A DNA stretch of 64,000 nucleotides from Microbacterium sp. SA39 (GTDB lineage: Bacteria; Actinomycetota; Actinomycetes; Actinomycetales; Microbacteriaceae), in contig NZ_JXRU01000025.1 in the NCBI RefSeq assembly GCF_000967865.1, positions 41,546 to 105,545 of the forward strand, read 5' to 3'. This document shows, piece after piece, positions 38,852-49,242 of the stretch. Each line of letters opens with the position of its first letter. The stretch's first letter is position 1. The notes under the pieces are model-generated. The model was not told where the DNA came from. It saw nothing but the letters and a program-made list of their open reading frames with translations, and made no database searches. A program made the position numbers and the translations under genes.

Positions 38852-39960
38852 CGCTGGCCCTCCAGGGCCTCGGCGACCTGGGTCAGCAGGTCGTGCCACG
38901 AGTCGATGAACTTCGATACGCCCTCGTCTTCGAGCACCTGGGTGACGTCGTCGAAGTCGACGCCGACATCGGCGAGACCGGCGAAGACGGCACGGGCCTC
39001 TTCATATCCGCCCGTGATCGTGTCGCCGGTGACGACGCCGTGGTCGAAGGTCGCCTCGAGCGTCTTCTCCGGCATCGTGTTGACGACGCCCTGGGCGACG
39101 AGCTCCGTGACGTAGAGGGTGTCGGGCAGAGCCGGGTCCTTGACGCCGGTCGACGCCCACAGCGGGCGCTGCACGTTCGCACCGGCATCCAGCAGCGCCT
39201 TCGCACGATCGCCGGCGAAGCTCTGCTCGAAGAGCTCGTATGCCAGTCGCGCGTTCGCGAGGCCCGCCTTGCTCTTCAGTGCCTCAGCGGCGTCCGTTCC
39301 GATGGCCGTGAGGCGCTTGTCGGTCTCGGTGTCGACGCGCGAGACGAAGAACGACGCGACGGATTCGATCGTCGACAGGTCGATGCCTGCGGCCTTGGCC
39401 GTCTCGAGTCCGGTGAGGTACGCGTCGATGACGGCGGCGTAGCGCTCCAGGCTGAAGATGAGGGTCACGTTGACGCTGATTCCGGCGCCGATGGCTTCTG
39501 CGATGGCGGGCAGGCCGGCCTTCGTCGCGGGGATCTTGACCAGGAGATTCGGACGGTCGATCTTCGCCCAGAGCTCCTTGGCCTGCGCGACGGTGCCTGC
39601 CGTGTCGTGCGCGAGGTCGGGGGAGACCTCGATCGACACGCGGCCGTCGACGTGACCGGACTTCTCCCACACGGGACGGAAGATGTCGAGAGCGGCGCCG
39701 ACGTCCTGCGTGGTGGCGGCGAAGACCGCCTCCTCCGCGCTGGCACCGGACGCAGCGAGCTCGGTGACCTGCGCGTCGTACGAGGTGTCGTTCTTGTCGG
39801 TGATCGCGTTCGCGAAGATCGTCGGGTTCGTGGTGACGCCCACGACGTTGCGCGATTCGATCAGCTCGGCGAGGTTGCCGGAGGAGATGCGGGTGCGGGA
39901 CAGATCGTCGAGCCAGATGCTGACACCTGCGGCGGCGAGCTCTGCGGTGGGGGTGCTCAT
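38848..39960 (-). CDS. tal: Transaldolase
   Basis: Transaldolase moves a dihydroxyacetone unit between sugar phosphates. The 370-residue protein has [10 protein letters not shown] near the N-terminus and the Schiff-base Lys in [12 protein letters not shown], the longer actinobacterial form. ATG 39960 overlaps the tkt stop by ATGA, and the longer open frame upstream lies antisense-shifted inside tkt. Confidence 0.97.
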   Translation of the reverse strand: MSTPTAELAAAGVSIWLDDLSRTRISSGNLAELIESRNVVGVTTNPTIFANAITDKNDTSYDAQVTELAASGASAEEAVFAATTQDVGAALDIFRPVWEKSGHVDGRVSIEVSPDLAHDTAGTVAQAKELWAKIDRPNLLVKIPATKAGLPAIAEAIGAGISVNVTLIFSLERYAAVIDAYLTGLETAKAAGIDLSTIESVASFFVSRVDTETDKRLTAIGTDAAEALKSKAGLANARLAYELFEQSFAGDRAKALLDAGANVQRPLWASTGVKDPALPDTLYVTELVAQGVVNTMPEKTLEATFDHGVVTGDTITGGYEEARAVFAGLADVGVDFDDVTQVLEDEGVSKFIDSWHDLLTQVAEALEGQR

Positions 39961-42068
39961 GCGTTCTCCTTGGTGCTGTGTGCGGCGATGGTCTCGCGAG
40001 CGGCCGCGATGACGGCCTCGGTGGTGATGCCGAACTTCTCGAACAGGGTCTTGTAGTCGGCGGATGCGCCGAAGTGGTCGATGCCGACCGAGCGTCCGCG
40101 ATCGCCGACGATTCCGCGCCAGCTGAGCACGGAGCCCGCCTCGACCGAGACACGCGCGGTGACGGATGCCGGCAGGACGCTCTCGCGGTACGCCTCGTCC
40201 TGCTCGTCGAACCACTCGAGCGACGGGGCCGACACGACGCGGACGTTCACGCCTTCGGCTGCGAGCGCCTCGCGGGCGTTCACCGCGAGCTGGACCTCGG
40301 AGCCGGTGGCGATGATGATCACGTCGGGCGTGCCGTTCGGAGCCTCGGCCAGGACGTACGCGCCCTTGACCGCGCCTGTGGCAGCAGCGAACTCGTCGCC
40401 GGATGCCGCGCCCTCGCCGCGCTCGAACACCGGGATGTTCTGGCGGGTCAGTGCGATGCCCGTCGGGCCCGCCTGGCGCCGGAGGATCTCGAGCCAGGTG
40501 ACGGACGTCTCGTTGGCGTCTGCGGGACGCACCACCGCGAAGTTCGGGATGGCGCGGAGCGTGGCGAGCTGCTCGACCGGCTGGTGGGTCGGGCCGTCCT
40601 CGCCGAGCGCCACCGAGTCGTGCGTCCAGACGAAGATGCTCGGCACGTTCATCAGAGCGGCAAGACGCACCGAGGGGCGCATGTAGTCGCTGAAGATCAG
40701 GAAGGTGCCGCCGAAGGCGCGGGTCTTGCCGTGCAGGACGATGCCGTTGACGATCGCGCCCATCGCGTGCTCGCGGATGCCGAAGTGCAGCACGCGGCCG
40801 TAGGGGTTGCCGGACCACTCGTGCGTGGACCACTCGGCGGGGATGAAGGACGGAGCGTCCTTGATCGTGGTGAGGTTCGACTCGGCGAGGTCGGCCGAAC
40901 CGCCCCAGAGCTCGGGGAGCTCGGCGGCGAGGGCGTTGATGACCTGGCCGGATGCTGCGCGGGTCGAGACCTCCTTGCCGCCCTCGAACACGGGGAGTGC
41001 GGCGTCGATGTCGACCGGCAGCTCACCTGCCTCGAGGCGGTCGAGCAGGGCCTTGCGCTCCGGGTTCGCTGCGGCCCACGCGTCGAAGGACTCCTGCCAG
41101 GCGGCGCGCGCCTCGGCGGCGCGGTCGGCGAGGGCGCGGGTGTGGGCGATCACGTCGTCGGCGACGGCGAAGGTCTGCTCGGGGTCGAAGCCGAGCACCT
41201 TCTTGGTCGCCGCCAGCTCATCGGCGCCGAGAGCGGAGCCGTGGATCTTGCCGGAGTTCTGCTTGCCGGGCGACGGCCAGCCGATGATGGTCTTGAGGAT
41301 GATGAGCGACGGCCTGTCGGTCTCACCCTTCGCGGCCTCGATCGCGGCGTAGAGCTCGGCGACGTCCTCGACGTACTCGCCGGACTTCTTCCAGTCGACG
41401 ACCTGCACCTGCCAGCCGTACGCCTCGTACCGCTTGGCGACGTCTTCGGTGAAGGCGACGTTGGTGTCGTCCTCGATCGAGATCTGGTTGGAGTCGTAGA
41501 TCGCGATGAGGTTGCCGAGCTGCTGGTGACCGGCCAGCGAGGAGGCCTCGCTGGTGACGCCCTCCTGCAGGTCGCCGTCGCCGGCGATCACGTAGACGAA
41601 GTGGTCGAACGGGCTCGTGCCCGCGGCGGCATCCGGATCGAACAGGCCGCGCTCGTATCGGGCGGCGTACGCGAAGCCCACGGCGGAGGCGAGTCCCTGG
41701 CCGAGCGGGCCGGTGGTGATCTCGACGCCCTTGGTGTGGCCGTACTCCGGGTGGCCCGGAGTGAGGGAGCCCCACGTACGCAGCGCCTTGAGGTCATCGA
41801 GCTCGAGACCGAACCCGCCGAGGTAGAGCTCGACGTACTGCGTGAGGGAGGAGTGACCGACCGACAGGATGAAGCGGTCGCGGCCGAGCCAGTCGACGTC
41901 GTTCGGGTCGTGGCGGAGCACACGCTGGTACAGGAGATACGCGGCCGGAGCCAGGCTCATCGCGGTGCCGGGGTGGCCGTTGCCGACCTTCTCCACAGCA
42001 TCCGCCGCCAGGATCCGTGCGGTGTCCACCGCACGCCGATCGATCTCATCCCACTGCAATTCCGACAC
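39957..42068 (-). CDS. tkt: Transketolase
   Basis: Transketolase is a thiamine diphosphate enzyme moving two-carbon units in the pentose phosphate pathway. The 703-residue protein has [13 protein letters not shown], the ThDP motif [12 protein letters not shown], and the pyrimidine-domain [18 protein letters not shown] 42068 has an AGAAGGG site. It is the first gene of the - strand operon; a possible -10 TATGCT (+ strand AGCATA about 42171-42176) lies about 100 nt upstream, giving a normal leader. Confidence 0.97.
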   Translation of the reverse strand: MSELQWDEIDRRAVDTARILAADAVEKVGNGHPGTAMSLAPAAYLLYQRVLRHDPNDVDWLGRDRFILSVGHSSLTQYVELYLGGFGLELDDLKALRTWGSLTPGHPEYGHTKGVEITTGPLGQGLASAVGFAYAARYERGLFDPDAAAGTSPFDHFVYVIAGDGDLQEGVTSEASSLAGHQQLGNLIAIYDSNQISIEDDTNVAFTEDVAKRYEAYGWQVQVVDWKKSGEYVEDVAELYAAIEAAKGETDRPSLIILKTIIGWPSPGKQNSGKIHGSALGADELAATKKVLGFDPEQTFAVADDVIAHTRALADRAAEARAAWQESFDAWAAANPERKALLDRLEAGELPVDIDAALPVFEGGKEVSTRAASGQVINALAAELPELWGGSADLAESNLTTIKDAPSFIPAEWSTHEWSGNPYGRVLHFGIREHAMGAIVNGIVLHGKTRAFGGTFLIFSDYMRPSVRLAALMNVPSIFVWTHDSVALGEDGPTHQPVEQLATLRAIPNFAVVRPADANETSVTWLEILRRQAGPTGIALTRQNIPVFERGEGAASGDEFAAATGAVKGAYVLAEAPNGTPDVIIIATGSEVQLAVNAREALAAEGVNVRVVSAPSLEWFDEQDEAYRESVLPASVTARVSVEAGSVLSWRGIVGDRGRSVGIDHFGASADYKTLFEKFGITTEAVIAAARETIAAHSTKENA

Positions 42069-42293
42069 GGTGAAGCCCTTCTCAGACGGTTCGAGAGCAC
42101 CCGGGACGCAGAATCGCGGTCCGCAACTTTACGGAAGAGGTGGATGAGCGCCGGGCGCGCGAGTGATTTCAGCATAGCCCCGTGGGTCGTCCCGTTACCC
42201 CTTTTTACGGTGCTTCACATCGCCCGGAGAGCAGGTGTGAGAAGGCCCGCGACGAAGGCTCGGGGTGGGGTGCCATAGACTGGAAGGGCTGTC

Positions 42294-43235
42294 GTGACGC
42301 GTGCGGAGGAGGCGATCGAAATCTCGACGATGTCTGATCAGACCGTTGTGAGGAAACCCCTCGGTCGCACGGTGAAGGCGTATATCGCCCTCACCAAGCC
42401 TCGCGTCCTCGAGCTGCTGCTGGTGTCGACCGTTCCGGTGATGTTCCTCGCGCAGGGCGGGCTCCCGAACCTGTGGCTCGTGCTCGCCACCGTCGTCGGT
42501 GGCTCCCTGAGTGCCGGTTCGGCGGCGGCGTTCAACATGTATCTCGACCGCGACATCGACGCCCATATGCACCGCACCGAGAAGCGGCCGCTGGTGACGG
42601 GTGAGGTCACTCCGCGCGGGGCGCTCATCTTCTCGTGGACGCTCGCGATCACGTCGACGGTCTGGCTCTTGCTGACCACGAACTGGCTGGCGGCGACGCT
42701 GTCGGCCGTCGCCATCTTCTTCTACGTCGTCATCTACACGATGATCCTCAAGCGGCGCACCGAGCAGAACATCATCTGGGGCGGCATCGCCGGATGCTTC
42801 CCGGTGCTCATCGGCTGGTCCGCCGTCACCGGTTCGCTCGACTGGCCGGCCTTCATCCTGTTCCTGCTCGTGTTCCTCTGGACGCCGCCGCACTACTGGC
42901 CGCTGTCGATGAAGTACAAGGGCGACTACGATGACGTCGACGTTCCGATGCTCGGCGTCACCCGCAACGCCTCCCAGGTCGGTCTCCAGGTCATCCTGTA
43001 CGCGTGGGCCACGGTGGCGTGCTCGCTGCTGCTGGTACCGATCGCCGGAATGGGCGTCGTCTACACGGTCTCGGCGCTGGTGTTCGGCGGCTGGTTCATC
43101 TACGAGTCGCACCGCCTCTACAACCGGGCCGTTCACGGTACCGAGGCGCGGCCGATGCGCGTGTTCCACGCCTCGATCACCTACTTGACGTTGATCTTCG
43201 TCGCGGTCGCACTCGACCCGCTGCTCCCGTTCTGA
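42294..43235 (+). CDS. ctaB: Protoheme IX farnesyltransferase (heme O synthase)
   Basis: CtaB adds a farnesyl tail to heme B for cytochrome oxidase. The UbiA-type protein has about nine hydrophobic segments, the first Asp motif [15 protein letters not shown] and the second DYDDVDVPM. The start is GTG 42294 with GGAAGG upstream, giving 313 residues; ATG 42330 is possible and starts closer to the conserved region. TAGACT (42276-42281) is a likely -10. The 225-nt gap to tkt holds the two divergent promoters and no gene that I can see. Confidence 0.95.
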   Translation: MTRAEEAIEISTMSDQTVVRKPLGRTVKAYIALTKPRVLELLLVSTVPVMFLAQGGLPNLWLVLATVVGGSLSAGSAAAFNMYLDRDIDAHMHRTEKRPLVTGEVTPRGALIFSWTLAITSTVWLLLTTNWLAATLSAVAIFFYVVIYTMILKRRTEQNIIWGGIAGCFPVLIGWSAVTGSLDWPAFILFLLVFLWTPPHYWPLSMKYKGDYDDVDVPMLGVTRNASQVGLQVILYAWATVACSLLLVPIAGMGVVYTVSALVFGGWFIYESHRLYNRAVHGTEARPMRVFHASITYLTLIFVAVALDPLLPF

Positions 43236-43256
43236 TCGCCACAGGAGAACGACGAA

Positions 43257-43280
43257 GCGGCGCCGATCTCTCGACGCCGC
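43257..43280. terminator. Hairpin between ctaB and the converging membrane gene
   Basis: GCGGCGCCGA (43257-43266) pairs with TCGACGCCGC (43271-43280) around loop TCTC with one mismatch. It probably terminates both converging transcripts. Confidence 0.7.
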
Positions 43281-43295
43281 TCCGTGTGAGTCCGA

Positions 43296-43739
43296 TCAGC
43301 GGGTGACCGCCGGTGCGGATTCGATGGTCTCCGCGTCGTCCGTCTTCTTCTGCTCGGAGTCGGGCGTGACGCCGTCAGCGACCTCGTCAGCAGCATCCGT
43401 CGCCGGAGCCGCCTCGGCCGGGGTGGGCGTCGCCTCCGGCTCGGCCGACCAGTCGATGGCCTCGACGTCGGAAGTAGCGGGGGAGCGCACGAGCGACCGT
43501 GCCGCGACGAGGCCGAGCGCCAGCAGGATGCCGATGATGCCGGCCGCGAGCACTCCCGCCCCCACGACGACGAGCGACTGCCCGACGTAGACCTCGACGC
43601 CGGTGGCCGTGCCATCGAGCAGAGTGGTTGTCATCGTGCCGATCTGGCTGGAGATGAGCCAGCCGCCGACCGCCGTGGTGACGAGGGACACGACCAGGAG
43701 GAGCCAGAATCCGATGCTTCGTGAGAGTGAGGTGTTCAT
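43296..43739 (-). CDS. Small two-helix membrane protein
   Basis: From ATG 43739 the 147-residue protein has two predicted membrane segments (GFWLLLVVSLVTTAVGGWLI and about residues 55-78) and an acidic Ala/Glu/Thr/Pro-rich cytoplasmic tail of about 60 residues. I do not recognise a family. GTG 43748 is an alternative start three codons longer; AAGGG at normal distance favours ATG 43739. It follows ctaA on the same strand. Confidence 0.65.
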   Translation of the reverse strand: MNTSLSRSIGFWLLLVVSLVTTAVGGWLISSQIGTMTTTLLDGTATGVEVYVGQSLVVVGAGVLAAGIIGILLALGLVAARSLVRSPATSDVEAIDWSAEPEATPTPAEAAPATDAADEVADGVTPDSEQKKTDDAETIESAPAVTR

Positions 43740-43804
43740 ACGGCTCACCCTTGCCGACGGGCTGATGAGACGTCGATGCGGACGCTATGGATCGGCTGTG
43801 CCCG

Positions 43805-44947
43805 TCAGCGGTCAGCGAGCGCCGAGCTCTCGGCCGGCACGGTGCGCTTCAGGTGCAGCACGACGACCGTGTACGCGGCGGCCGACAGTGAGGCGAGCAC
43901 CATGTGGATGCCGACGAGCAGCGGGGGGAGCCCCTCGCGCGCCTGCCAGACTCCGACGCCCACCTGCACCGCGATCGCGATGACGAGGACCAGCAGCCAG
44001 CGACGCGGGGGCAGACGCAGCGCCCAGGCGGCGATGGTCAGTGCCAGCACGAGTCCGGCGAGGATGTAGCCCGGCCAGGAGTGCACGTGCGCGAGCACGG
44101 TGGCGTCGAATCCGCGTCGGAACACCTCGGCGTCGCCGGAGTGCGGTCCTGAGCCCGTGGTCAGGACCCCGAACACGATCGTGACGGCGAGGGCGAGCCC
44201 GGTGAGGTGACTCAGCGCGGCGAACCACGCGGGCACGGCGCGCTCACGCGGTCCGGGGGCCGCGTACAGACGCACGAGGAAGGCGGCGGTCACGCAGACG
44301 AGCAGCAGCGACGACGTGTAGTGGAAGCCGACGATGTACGGGTTGAGGCCGGTGAGCACGGTGATGCCGCCGACGAATGCCTGGGCCACGACTCCGACGA
44401 GGGTGATCCACGCGAGAATGAGGAGGTCGCGACGCTCGGTGGTCTTCCGCACCGAGGACACGGCGGCGGCGATGACGACGAGCAGCAGCACCGCAACCGC
44501 GACGGGGAATGCGAGGTCCTTGGACAGGGGCCGGACGATGGAGAAGGCGACAGCGGCCGCGGCGATACCGCCTGCGGCGAACCAGAGCGAGGAGACCAGC
44601 GCCCGGCGTCCGCCGATGCGCTGGAGAACGAGCAGCACGACCGCGATCGCGATGAGCCCTACGACGCCGGTCATCAGCCGGTTGCCGAACTCGATGACGC
44701 CGTGGATGCCCTGCTCCGGCGTCGGCACGAGCGACTCCGGCGTGCACAGCGGCCATTCCGAGCATCCGAGTCCCGAGCCGGTGAGGCGCACGGCGCCGCC
44801 GGTTCCGATGATGATCGTCTCCGCCAGGAACGAGAGCCACGCCAGGATGCGGATGGCACGTCCCCACTCGGCCGGTCGCTGCGGTGCCCGGCTCCGGTCG
44901 CCGCCGCCGGTGGTCGCGGGGGCGGCGGGCATCTTCGTGTCGGGCAT
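43805..44947 (-). CDS. ctaA: Heme A synthase (COX15/CtaA)
   Basis: CtaA oxidises heme O to heme A for aa3-type cytochrome oxidase. The 380-residue protein has about eight membrane segments, a conserved GGAVRLTGSGLGCSEWPLC loop (seen in parts) near residues 50-70, and paired membrane His residues. ATG 44947 has a GGAGG site. With ctaB 0.6 kb away and SURF1 at 62 kb, the window holds most of the oxidase-maturation genes. Confidence 0.94.
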   Translation of the reverse strand: MPDTKMPAAPATTGGGDRSRAPQRPAEWGRAIRILAWLSFLAETIIIGTGGAVRLTGSGLGCSEWPLCTPESLVPTPEQGIHGVIEFGNRLMTGVVGLIAIAVVLLVLQRIGGRRALVSSLWFAAGGIAAAAVAFSIVRPLSKDLAFPVAVAVLLLVVIAAAVSSVRKTTERRDLLILAWITLVGVVAQAFVGGITVLTGLNPYIVGFHYTSSLLLVCVTAAFLVRLYAAPGPRERAVPAWFAALSHLTGLALAVTIVFGVLTTGSGPHSGDAEVFRRGFDATVLAHVHSWPGYILAGLVLALTIAAWALRLPPRRWLLVLVIAIAVQVGVGVWQAREGLPPLLVGIHMVLASLSAAAYTVVVLHLKRTVPAESSALADR

Positions 44948-45005
44948 GGGTCCTCCGGACCGCGGCTGACTCGGCGGGCACGGCCCGGTTGTCAGGCGAA
45001 ACCTG

Positions 45006-45182
45006 TAGAATCGGATTGTTGCGATGAGCGCTGACAGCGCTGAAGCATCGACAACAGTTTAGGCGCGATGAATGCGCCGGTGATGAGGGCCCACCAACGG
45101 CACACACTCCCGCAGACTCGACGGGGATCAGGTGTGCCGGGGCGGATGACACCGTTTCGGGACCTGTTGAGGAGAGTGTGAG
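45006..45182 (+). promoter_or_regulatory. sufB promoter and structured 5' leader
   Basis: TAGAAT (45006-45011) is a -10 candidate, giving a leader of about 165 nt before the sufB ATG. Three inverted repeats follow: TTGTTGCGATG...CATCGACAACA enclosing AGCGCTGACAGCGCT (45016-45056), GGCGC-N7-GCGCC (45062-45078), and GGCACAC...GTGTGCC (45099-45138). The first begins at the expected transcript 5' end and could be an operator or RNA stem. A GAGGAGAG site sits before sufB. No reading frame of note is present. Confidence 0.55.
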
Positions 45183-46601
45183 ATGTCGGATGTGCTGATC
45201 GACCGCCCAGAGCTGGACAGCCTGGGGGTGTACGAATTCGGCTGGCACGATGAAGATGCCGCCGGAGCCATTGCGAAACGCGGAATCTCCGAGGACGTCG
45301 TGCGCGGCATCTCGGCCCTCAAGAACGAGCCGGAATGGATGCTGAAGACCCGTCTCAAGGGTTACCAGCTCTTCGGCAAGAAGCCGATGCCGACCTGGGG
45401 CGCCGACCTCAGCGCGATCGACTTCGACAACATCAAGTACTTCGTCCGCTCCACCGAGAAGCAGGCGCAGACCTGGGAAGACCTCCCGGTCGAGATCCGC
45501 GAGACCTACGAACGCCTCGGCATCCCTGAAGCGGAGCGTCAGCGTCTCGTGTCCGGTGTCGCCGCGCAGTACGAGTCCGAGGTGGTCTACCACCAGATCC
45601 GCGAGGACCTCGAGCAGCAGGGTGTCATCTTCATGGACACCGACACCGCCCTGCGCGAGCACCCGGAGATCTTCCAGGAGTATTTCGGCACCGTCATCCC
45701 CGCCGGTGACAACAAGTTCGCGGCCCTCAACACCGCCGTGTGGTCGGGCGGTTCCTTCGTCTACGTCCCCAAGGGCGTGCACGTCGAGATCCCGCTGCAG
45801 GCGTACTTCCGCATCAACACCGAGAACATGGGCCAGTTCGAGCGGACCCTGATCATCGCCGACGAAGACAGCTACATCCACTACATCGAGGGCTGCACGG
45901 CTCCGATCTACAAGTCGGACTCGCTGCACTCGGCCGTGGTCGAGATCATCGTGAAGAAGAACGCCCGCGTGCGCTACACGACGATCCAGAACTGGTCGAA
46001 CAACGTGTACAATCTCGTCACCAAGCGCGCCGTCGCCCACGAGGGCGCGACCATGGAGTGGGTCGACGGCAACATCGGCTCCAAGGTGACGATGAAGTAC
46101 CCCTCCATCTATCTGATGGGCGAGCACGCCAAGGGCGAGACGCTGTCCGTCGCCTTCGCCGGTCCCGGCCAGCACCAGGACGCCGGCGCGAAGATGATCC
46201 ACATGGCGCCCTACACGCAGTCGTCGATCGTCTCCAAGTCGATCGCCCGAGGCGGCGGTCGCGCCGGATACCGCGGTGAGGTCAGGGTGGATGCCAACGC
46301 GCACCACTCCGCGAACACCGTGCGGTGCGACGCGCTGCTGGTCGACACGAAGTCGCGCTCCGACACGTACCCCTCGATCGACATCCGCGTCGACGACGTG
46401 CAGCTCGGACACGAGGCCACCGTCTCGAAGGTCAGCGAAGAGCAGCTGTTCTACCTGCAGTCCCGCGGTATGCCGGAGGACGAGGCGATGGCGATGATCG
46501 TGCGCGGCTTCATCGAGCCGATCGCCCGCGAGTTGCCGATGGAGTACGCGATGGAGTTGAACAAGCTCATCGAGATGGGCATGGAAGGCAGTGTCGGCTA
46601 G
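45183..46601 (+). CDS. sufB: Fe-S cluster assembly protein SufB
   Basis: SufB, with SufC and SufD, forms the scaffold that builds [4Fe-4S] clusters. The 472-residue protein has the family core from [21 protein letters not shown] onward (in parts) and [21 protein letters not shown]. The near-terminal [16 protein letters not shown] and a conserved Cys region (VRCDALLVD) are present. ATG 45183 is preceded by GAGGAGAG. No intein is inserted, unlike many mycobacterial copies. sufD follows without a gap. Confidence 0.97.
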   Translation: MSDVLIDRPELDSLGVYEFGWHDEDAAGAIAKRGISEDVVRGISALKNEPEWMLKTRLKGYQLFGKKPMPTWGADLSAIDFDNIKYFVRSTEKQAQTWEDLPVEIRETYERLGIPEAERQRLVSGVAAQYESEVVYHQIREDLEQQGVIFMDTDTALREHPEIFQEYFGTVIPAGDNKFAALNTAVWSGGSFVYVPKGVHVEIPLQAYFRINTENMGQFERTLIIADEDSYIHYIEGCTAPIYKSDSLHSAVVEIIVKKNARVRYTTIQNWSNNVYNLVTKRAVAHEGATMEWVDGNIGSKVTMKYPSIYLMGEHAKGETLSVAFAGPGQHQDAGAKMIHMAPYTQSSIVSKSIARGGGRAGYRGEVRVDANAHHSANTVRCDALLVDTKSRSDTYPSIDIRVDDVQLGHEATVSKVSEEQLFYLQSRGMPEDEAMAMIVRGFIEPIARELPMEYAMELNKLIEMGMEGSVG

Positions 46602-47807
46602 ATGACGGCTCAGGCTACGGCGTCCGCAGGGACGCAGGATACGAACGCGCACATCGACCCGGCAGCCCAGGTCGCCGCCGCGGGCTTCGTGCCGGTGCAG
46701 ACCCGCTCCGAGCGGCCGCATTCCTTCGAACCGTCCGACTTCGGTGCTCCGAACGGTCGAGAGGTCAACTGGAAGCACACGCCCGTCGCGAAGCTCACCG
46801 GGCTCTTCGCCGTCGCACCGTCGAACGACGGTGTCCGGTACGAGTTCAGCTCGGGAGAGCAGTACGTCTCAGCTCCCCTCGTAGCCGGCGACACCCCCCG
46901 CGGCGAGGTCTTCCTCGCCGAGGACGTCACGGCGGCCGTCGCATGGCAGGGTTCCCCTGAGGCACTGCACGTGCGCATCCCGCGCGAGGAGGAGGTCGCC
47001 GAGCCGATCTTCGTCTCGATCACCGGTCTCGGCGCGGATCGTCGTGCCGACGCGCACATCGTGATCGAGGCGCTCGAGCACAGCTCCGCCACGATCGTGC
47101 TCCAGCACACCGGGTCCGCGCAGTACGCGCAGAACGTCGAGATCATCGTGCGCGACGGCGCGACGCTCACCGTGATCAGCCTGCAGCAGTGGCAGGATGA
47201 CGCCGTTCACGCCGCGGCCCACCAGGCCAGGGTCGGCGCGGATGCGACTCTGAAGCACTTCGTCGTCAGCTTCGGCGGCGGCGTCGTGCGGGTGAACCCG
47301 AACGTCGAGCTCGCGGGCGCGGGTTCCGAGGGGTACCTCTACGGCCTGTCGTATGCGGATGCCGGGCAGCACCTCGAGAGTCAGGTCTACCTGCACCACA
47401 AGGGCCCGCACACCAAGGGTGACGTGCTCTACAAGGGCGCGCTGCAGGGTCAGGGCGCGCACAGCGTCTGGATCGGCGATGTGCTGATCGGCGCGAATGC
47501 CAACGGCACCGACTCGTACGAGGCGAACCGCAACCTGGTGCTCACCGAAGGCGCACGCGCCGACTCGATCCCGAACCTCGAGATCGAGACGGGCGACATC
47601 CTTGGCGCCGGCCACGCGAGCGCCACCGGACGCTTCGACGACGAGCAGCTGTTCTACCTGCAGGCTCGCGGCATCAGTGAGGAGGAGGCGCGTCGACTCG
47701 TCGTGCTCGGCTTCCTCACCGACATCGTGCAACGCCTCGGCATCCCCGCCCTCGAAGCGGAGCTGCTGGACGCCATCGAGACCGAGCTCGCGGCGGTGAA
47801 CTCGTGA
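46602..47807 (+). CDS. sufD: Fe-S cluster assembly protein SufD
   Basis: SufD is the SufB paralogue needed for iron entry into the SufBC2D scaffold. The 401-residue protein has an N-terminal helical part and the beta-helix core ending in HASATGRFDDEQLFYLQARGISEEEARRLVVLGFL, read in parts, which closely parallels the SufB end. ATG 46602 directly follows the sufB stop, and the last 4 nt overlap the Rieske gene (GTGA). Confidence 0.96.
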   Translation: MTAQATASAGTQDTNAHIDPAAQVAAAGFVPVQTRSERPHSFEPSDFGAPNGREVNWKHTPVAKLTGLFAVAPSNDGVRYEFSSGEQYVSAPLVAGDTPRGEVFLAEDVTAAVAWQGSPEALHVRIPREEEVAEPIFVSITGLGADRRADAHIVIEALEHSSATIVLQHTGSAQYAQNVEIIVRDGATLTVISLQQWQDDAVHAAAHQARVGADATLKHFVVSFGGGVVRVNPNVELAGAGSEGYLYGLSYADAGQHLESQVYLHHKGPHTKGDVLYKGALQGQGAHSVWIGDVLIGANANGTDSYEANRNLVLTEGARADSIPNLEIETGDILGAGHASATGRFDDEQLFYLQARGISEEEARRLVVLGFLTDIVQRLGIPALEAELLDAIETELAAVNS

Positions 47808-48130
47808 CCGCCGAGCGCGTGTGCGGCGTGGCCGACCTCGAACAGGACATGCCCCTGCGGGTCGACCCCGCCGGTGTGCCCATCACCGTCATCAAGGACG
47901 CCGACGGCGTCATCCACGCCATCGGCGACACCTGCACGCACGGCGAGATCTCGCTGTCCGAGGGATTCGTCGAAGACGGTGCAGTGGAGTGCTGGGCTCA
48001 CGGCTCCGCATTCTCGCTGACCACCGGCGTGCCCCAGAACCTCCCCGCTTATGAGCCCGTCCCGGTCTACGTCGTCGAGATCGACGGCGATGACGTGCTC
48101 ATCGACCCGACCGTGACGAAGGAAGTCTGA
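47804..48130 (+). CDS. Rieske-type ferredoxin in the SUF operon
   Basis: The 108-residue protein has the Rieske cluster ligands Cys44-x-His46 (CTHGE) and Cys63-x2-His66 (CWAHG). It resembles the small ferredoxin components of aromatic-ring dioxygenases, but no oxygenase is near. Its place between sufD and sufC is usual in actinobacteria and suggests electron supply for cluster assembly, which is inference. GTG overlaps the sufD stop and the sufC ATG follows directly. Confidence 0.94.
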   Translation: MTAERVCGVADLEQDMPLRVDPAGVPITVIKDADGVIHAIGDTCTHGEISLSEGFVEDGAVECWAHGSAFSLTTGVPQNLPAYEPVPVYVVEIDGDDVLIDPTVTKEV

Positions 48131-48901
48131 ATGTCTGTTCTCGAGATCCGCGACCTGTTTGTGACGGTCGAGACCGAGTCGGGGACCACCCCGATCCTCA
48201 ACGGAATCACCCTCACCATGAACACCGGTGAGACCCACGCGATCATGGGCCCCAACGGCTCCGGCAAGTCGACACTCGCGTACACGATCGCGGGTCACCC
48301 GAAGTACACCGTGACCTCCGGCTCCATCACGTTCGACGGCGAAGACGTCCTCGCGATGAGCGTCGACGAGCGTGCCCGCGCCGGCCTGTTCCTCGCGATG
48401 CAGTACCCGGTCGAGATTCCGGGTGTCACCGTGACGAACTTCCTCCGCACGGCCAAGACGGCTCTCGACGGCGAGGCGCCGGCGATCCGCGGCTGGACCA
48501 AGGACGTCAAGGCCGCCATGTCGAATCTCCGCATGGACCCGAAGTTCGCGCAGCGCAACGTCAACGAGGGCTTCTCGGGCGGCGAGAAGAAGCGCCACGA
48601 GATCCTGCAGCTCGAGGTGCTGAAGCCGAAGTTCGCGATCCTCGACGAGACCGACTCCGGCCTCGACGTCGACGCGCTGAAGATCGTGTCCGAGGGCGTC
48701 AACCGTGCGAAGGAGAACACCGGGCTCGGTGTCCTCCTCATCACGCACTACACGCGCATCCTCCGGTACATCCGTCCCGACTTCGTGCACGTCATCGTCA
48801 GCGGGAAGATCGTCGAAGAGGGTGGACCCGAGCTCGCCGACCGGCTCGAGGACGAGGGATACGACCGTTTCCTCGACCCCGCGGCCCCCATCGAGGCGTA
48901 G
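48131..48901 (+). CDS. sufC: SUF system ATPase SufC
   Basis: SufC is the ABC-type ATPase that drives conformational change of SufBD. The 256-residue protein has Walker A GPNGSGKST, the signature region FSGGEKKRHEILQ, Walker B FAILDETDSGLD, and the switch His in LLITHYTRIL. ATG follows the Rieske stop with no gap; a SufT-like gene follows after 9 nt. Confidence 0.97.
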   Translation: MSVLEIRDLFVTVETESGTTPILNGITLTMNTGETHAIMGPNGSGKSTLAYTIAGHPKYTVTSGSITFDGEDVLAMSVDERARAGLFLAMQYPVEIPGVTVTNFLRTAKTALDGEAPAIRGWTKDVKAAMSNLRMDPKFAQRNVNEGFSGGEKKRHEILQLEVLKPKFAILDETDSGLDVDALKIVSEGVNRAKENTGLGVLLITHYTRILRYIRPDFVHVIVSGKIVEEGGPELADRLEDEGYDRFLDPAAPIEA

Positions 48902-48910
48902 GCTGACCGC

Positions 48911-49240
48911 ATGACCGCGACGCTCACCGACCAGAAGTACGACGAGGTCACCGAGGCTCTGAAAGACGTCATGGACCCCGAACTGGGGATCAACGTCGTC
49001 GACCTCGGCCTCATCTACGATCTCGCCTGGGATGACGAGAACGACGCCCTCGTCATCCACATGACGCTCACCAGCGCCGGCTGCCCGCTCACCGATGTTC
49101 TCGAGGAGCAGACCGCCGAGGCGCTGGACAAGGTCGTGGATCGCTTCCGCATCAACTGGGTGTGGATGCCGCCGTGGGGTCCGGAGAAGATCACCGACGA
49201 CGGGCGCGACATGATGCGCGCCCTCGGCTTCGCGATCTGA
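48911..49240 (+). CDS. sufT: SufT-like metal-sulfur cluster assembly factor (DUF59/MIP18)
   Basis: The 109-residue protein has DVMDPELGINVVDLGLIYD and the Cys in TSAGCPLTDVLEEQ, the MIP18/DUF59 pattern. Such proteins help mature Fe-S proteins downstream of the SUF scaffold. It lies 9 nt after sufC and 2 nt before the aminotransferase gene, in one operon. Confidence 0.93.
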   Translation: MTATLTDQKYDEVTEALKDVMDPELGINVVDLGLIYDLAWDDENDALVIHMTLTSAGCPLTDVLEEQTAEALDKVVDRFRINWVWMPPWGPEKITDDGRDMMRALGFAI

Positions 49241-49242
49241 GG

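Noticed and set aside
39961..40833. Extension of tal upstream of its ATG
   Set aside because: It is a shadow of tkt. Transaldolase homology starts at ATG 39960.
42069..42293. Possible small gene between tkt and ctaB
   Set aside because: No frame with a start, ribosome binding site and plausible product was found; it contains the divergent promoters.
45183..46601. Intein in SufB
   Set aside because: The reading frame is of normal length without Hint-domain or homing endonuclease motifs.
44244..46778. 844-codon open frame on the - strand across ctaA and sufB
   Set aside because: It is antisense to sufB and frame-shifted against ctaA, and its composition is Arg/Val/Asp-rich as expected from a high-GC shadow frame.
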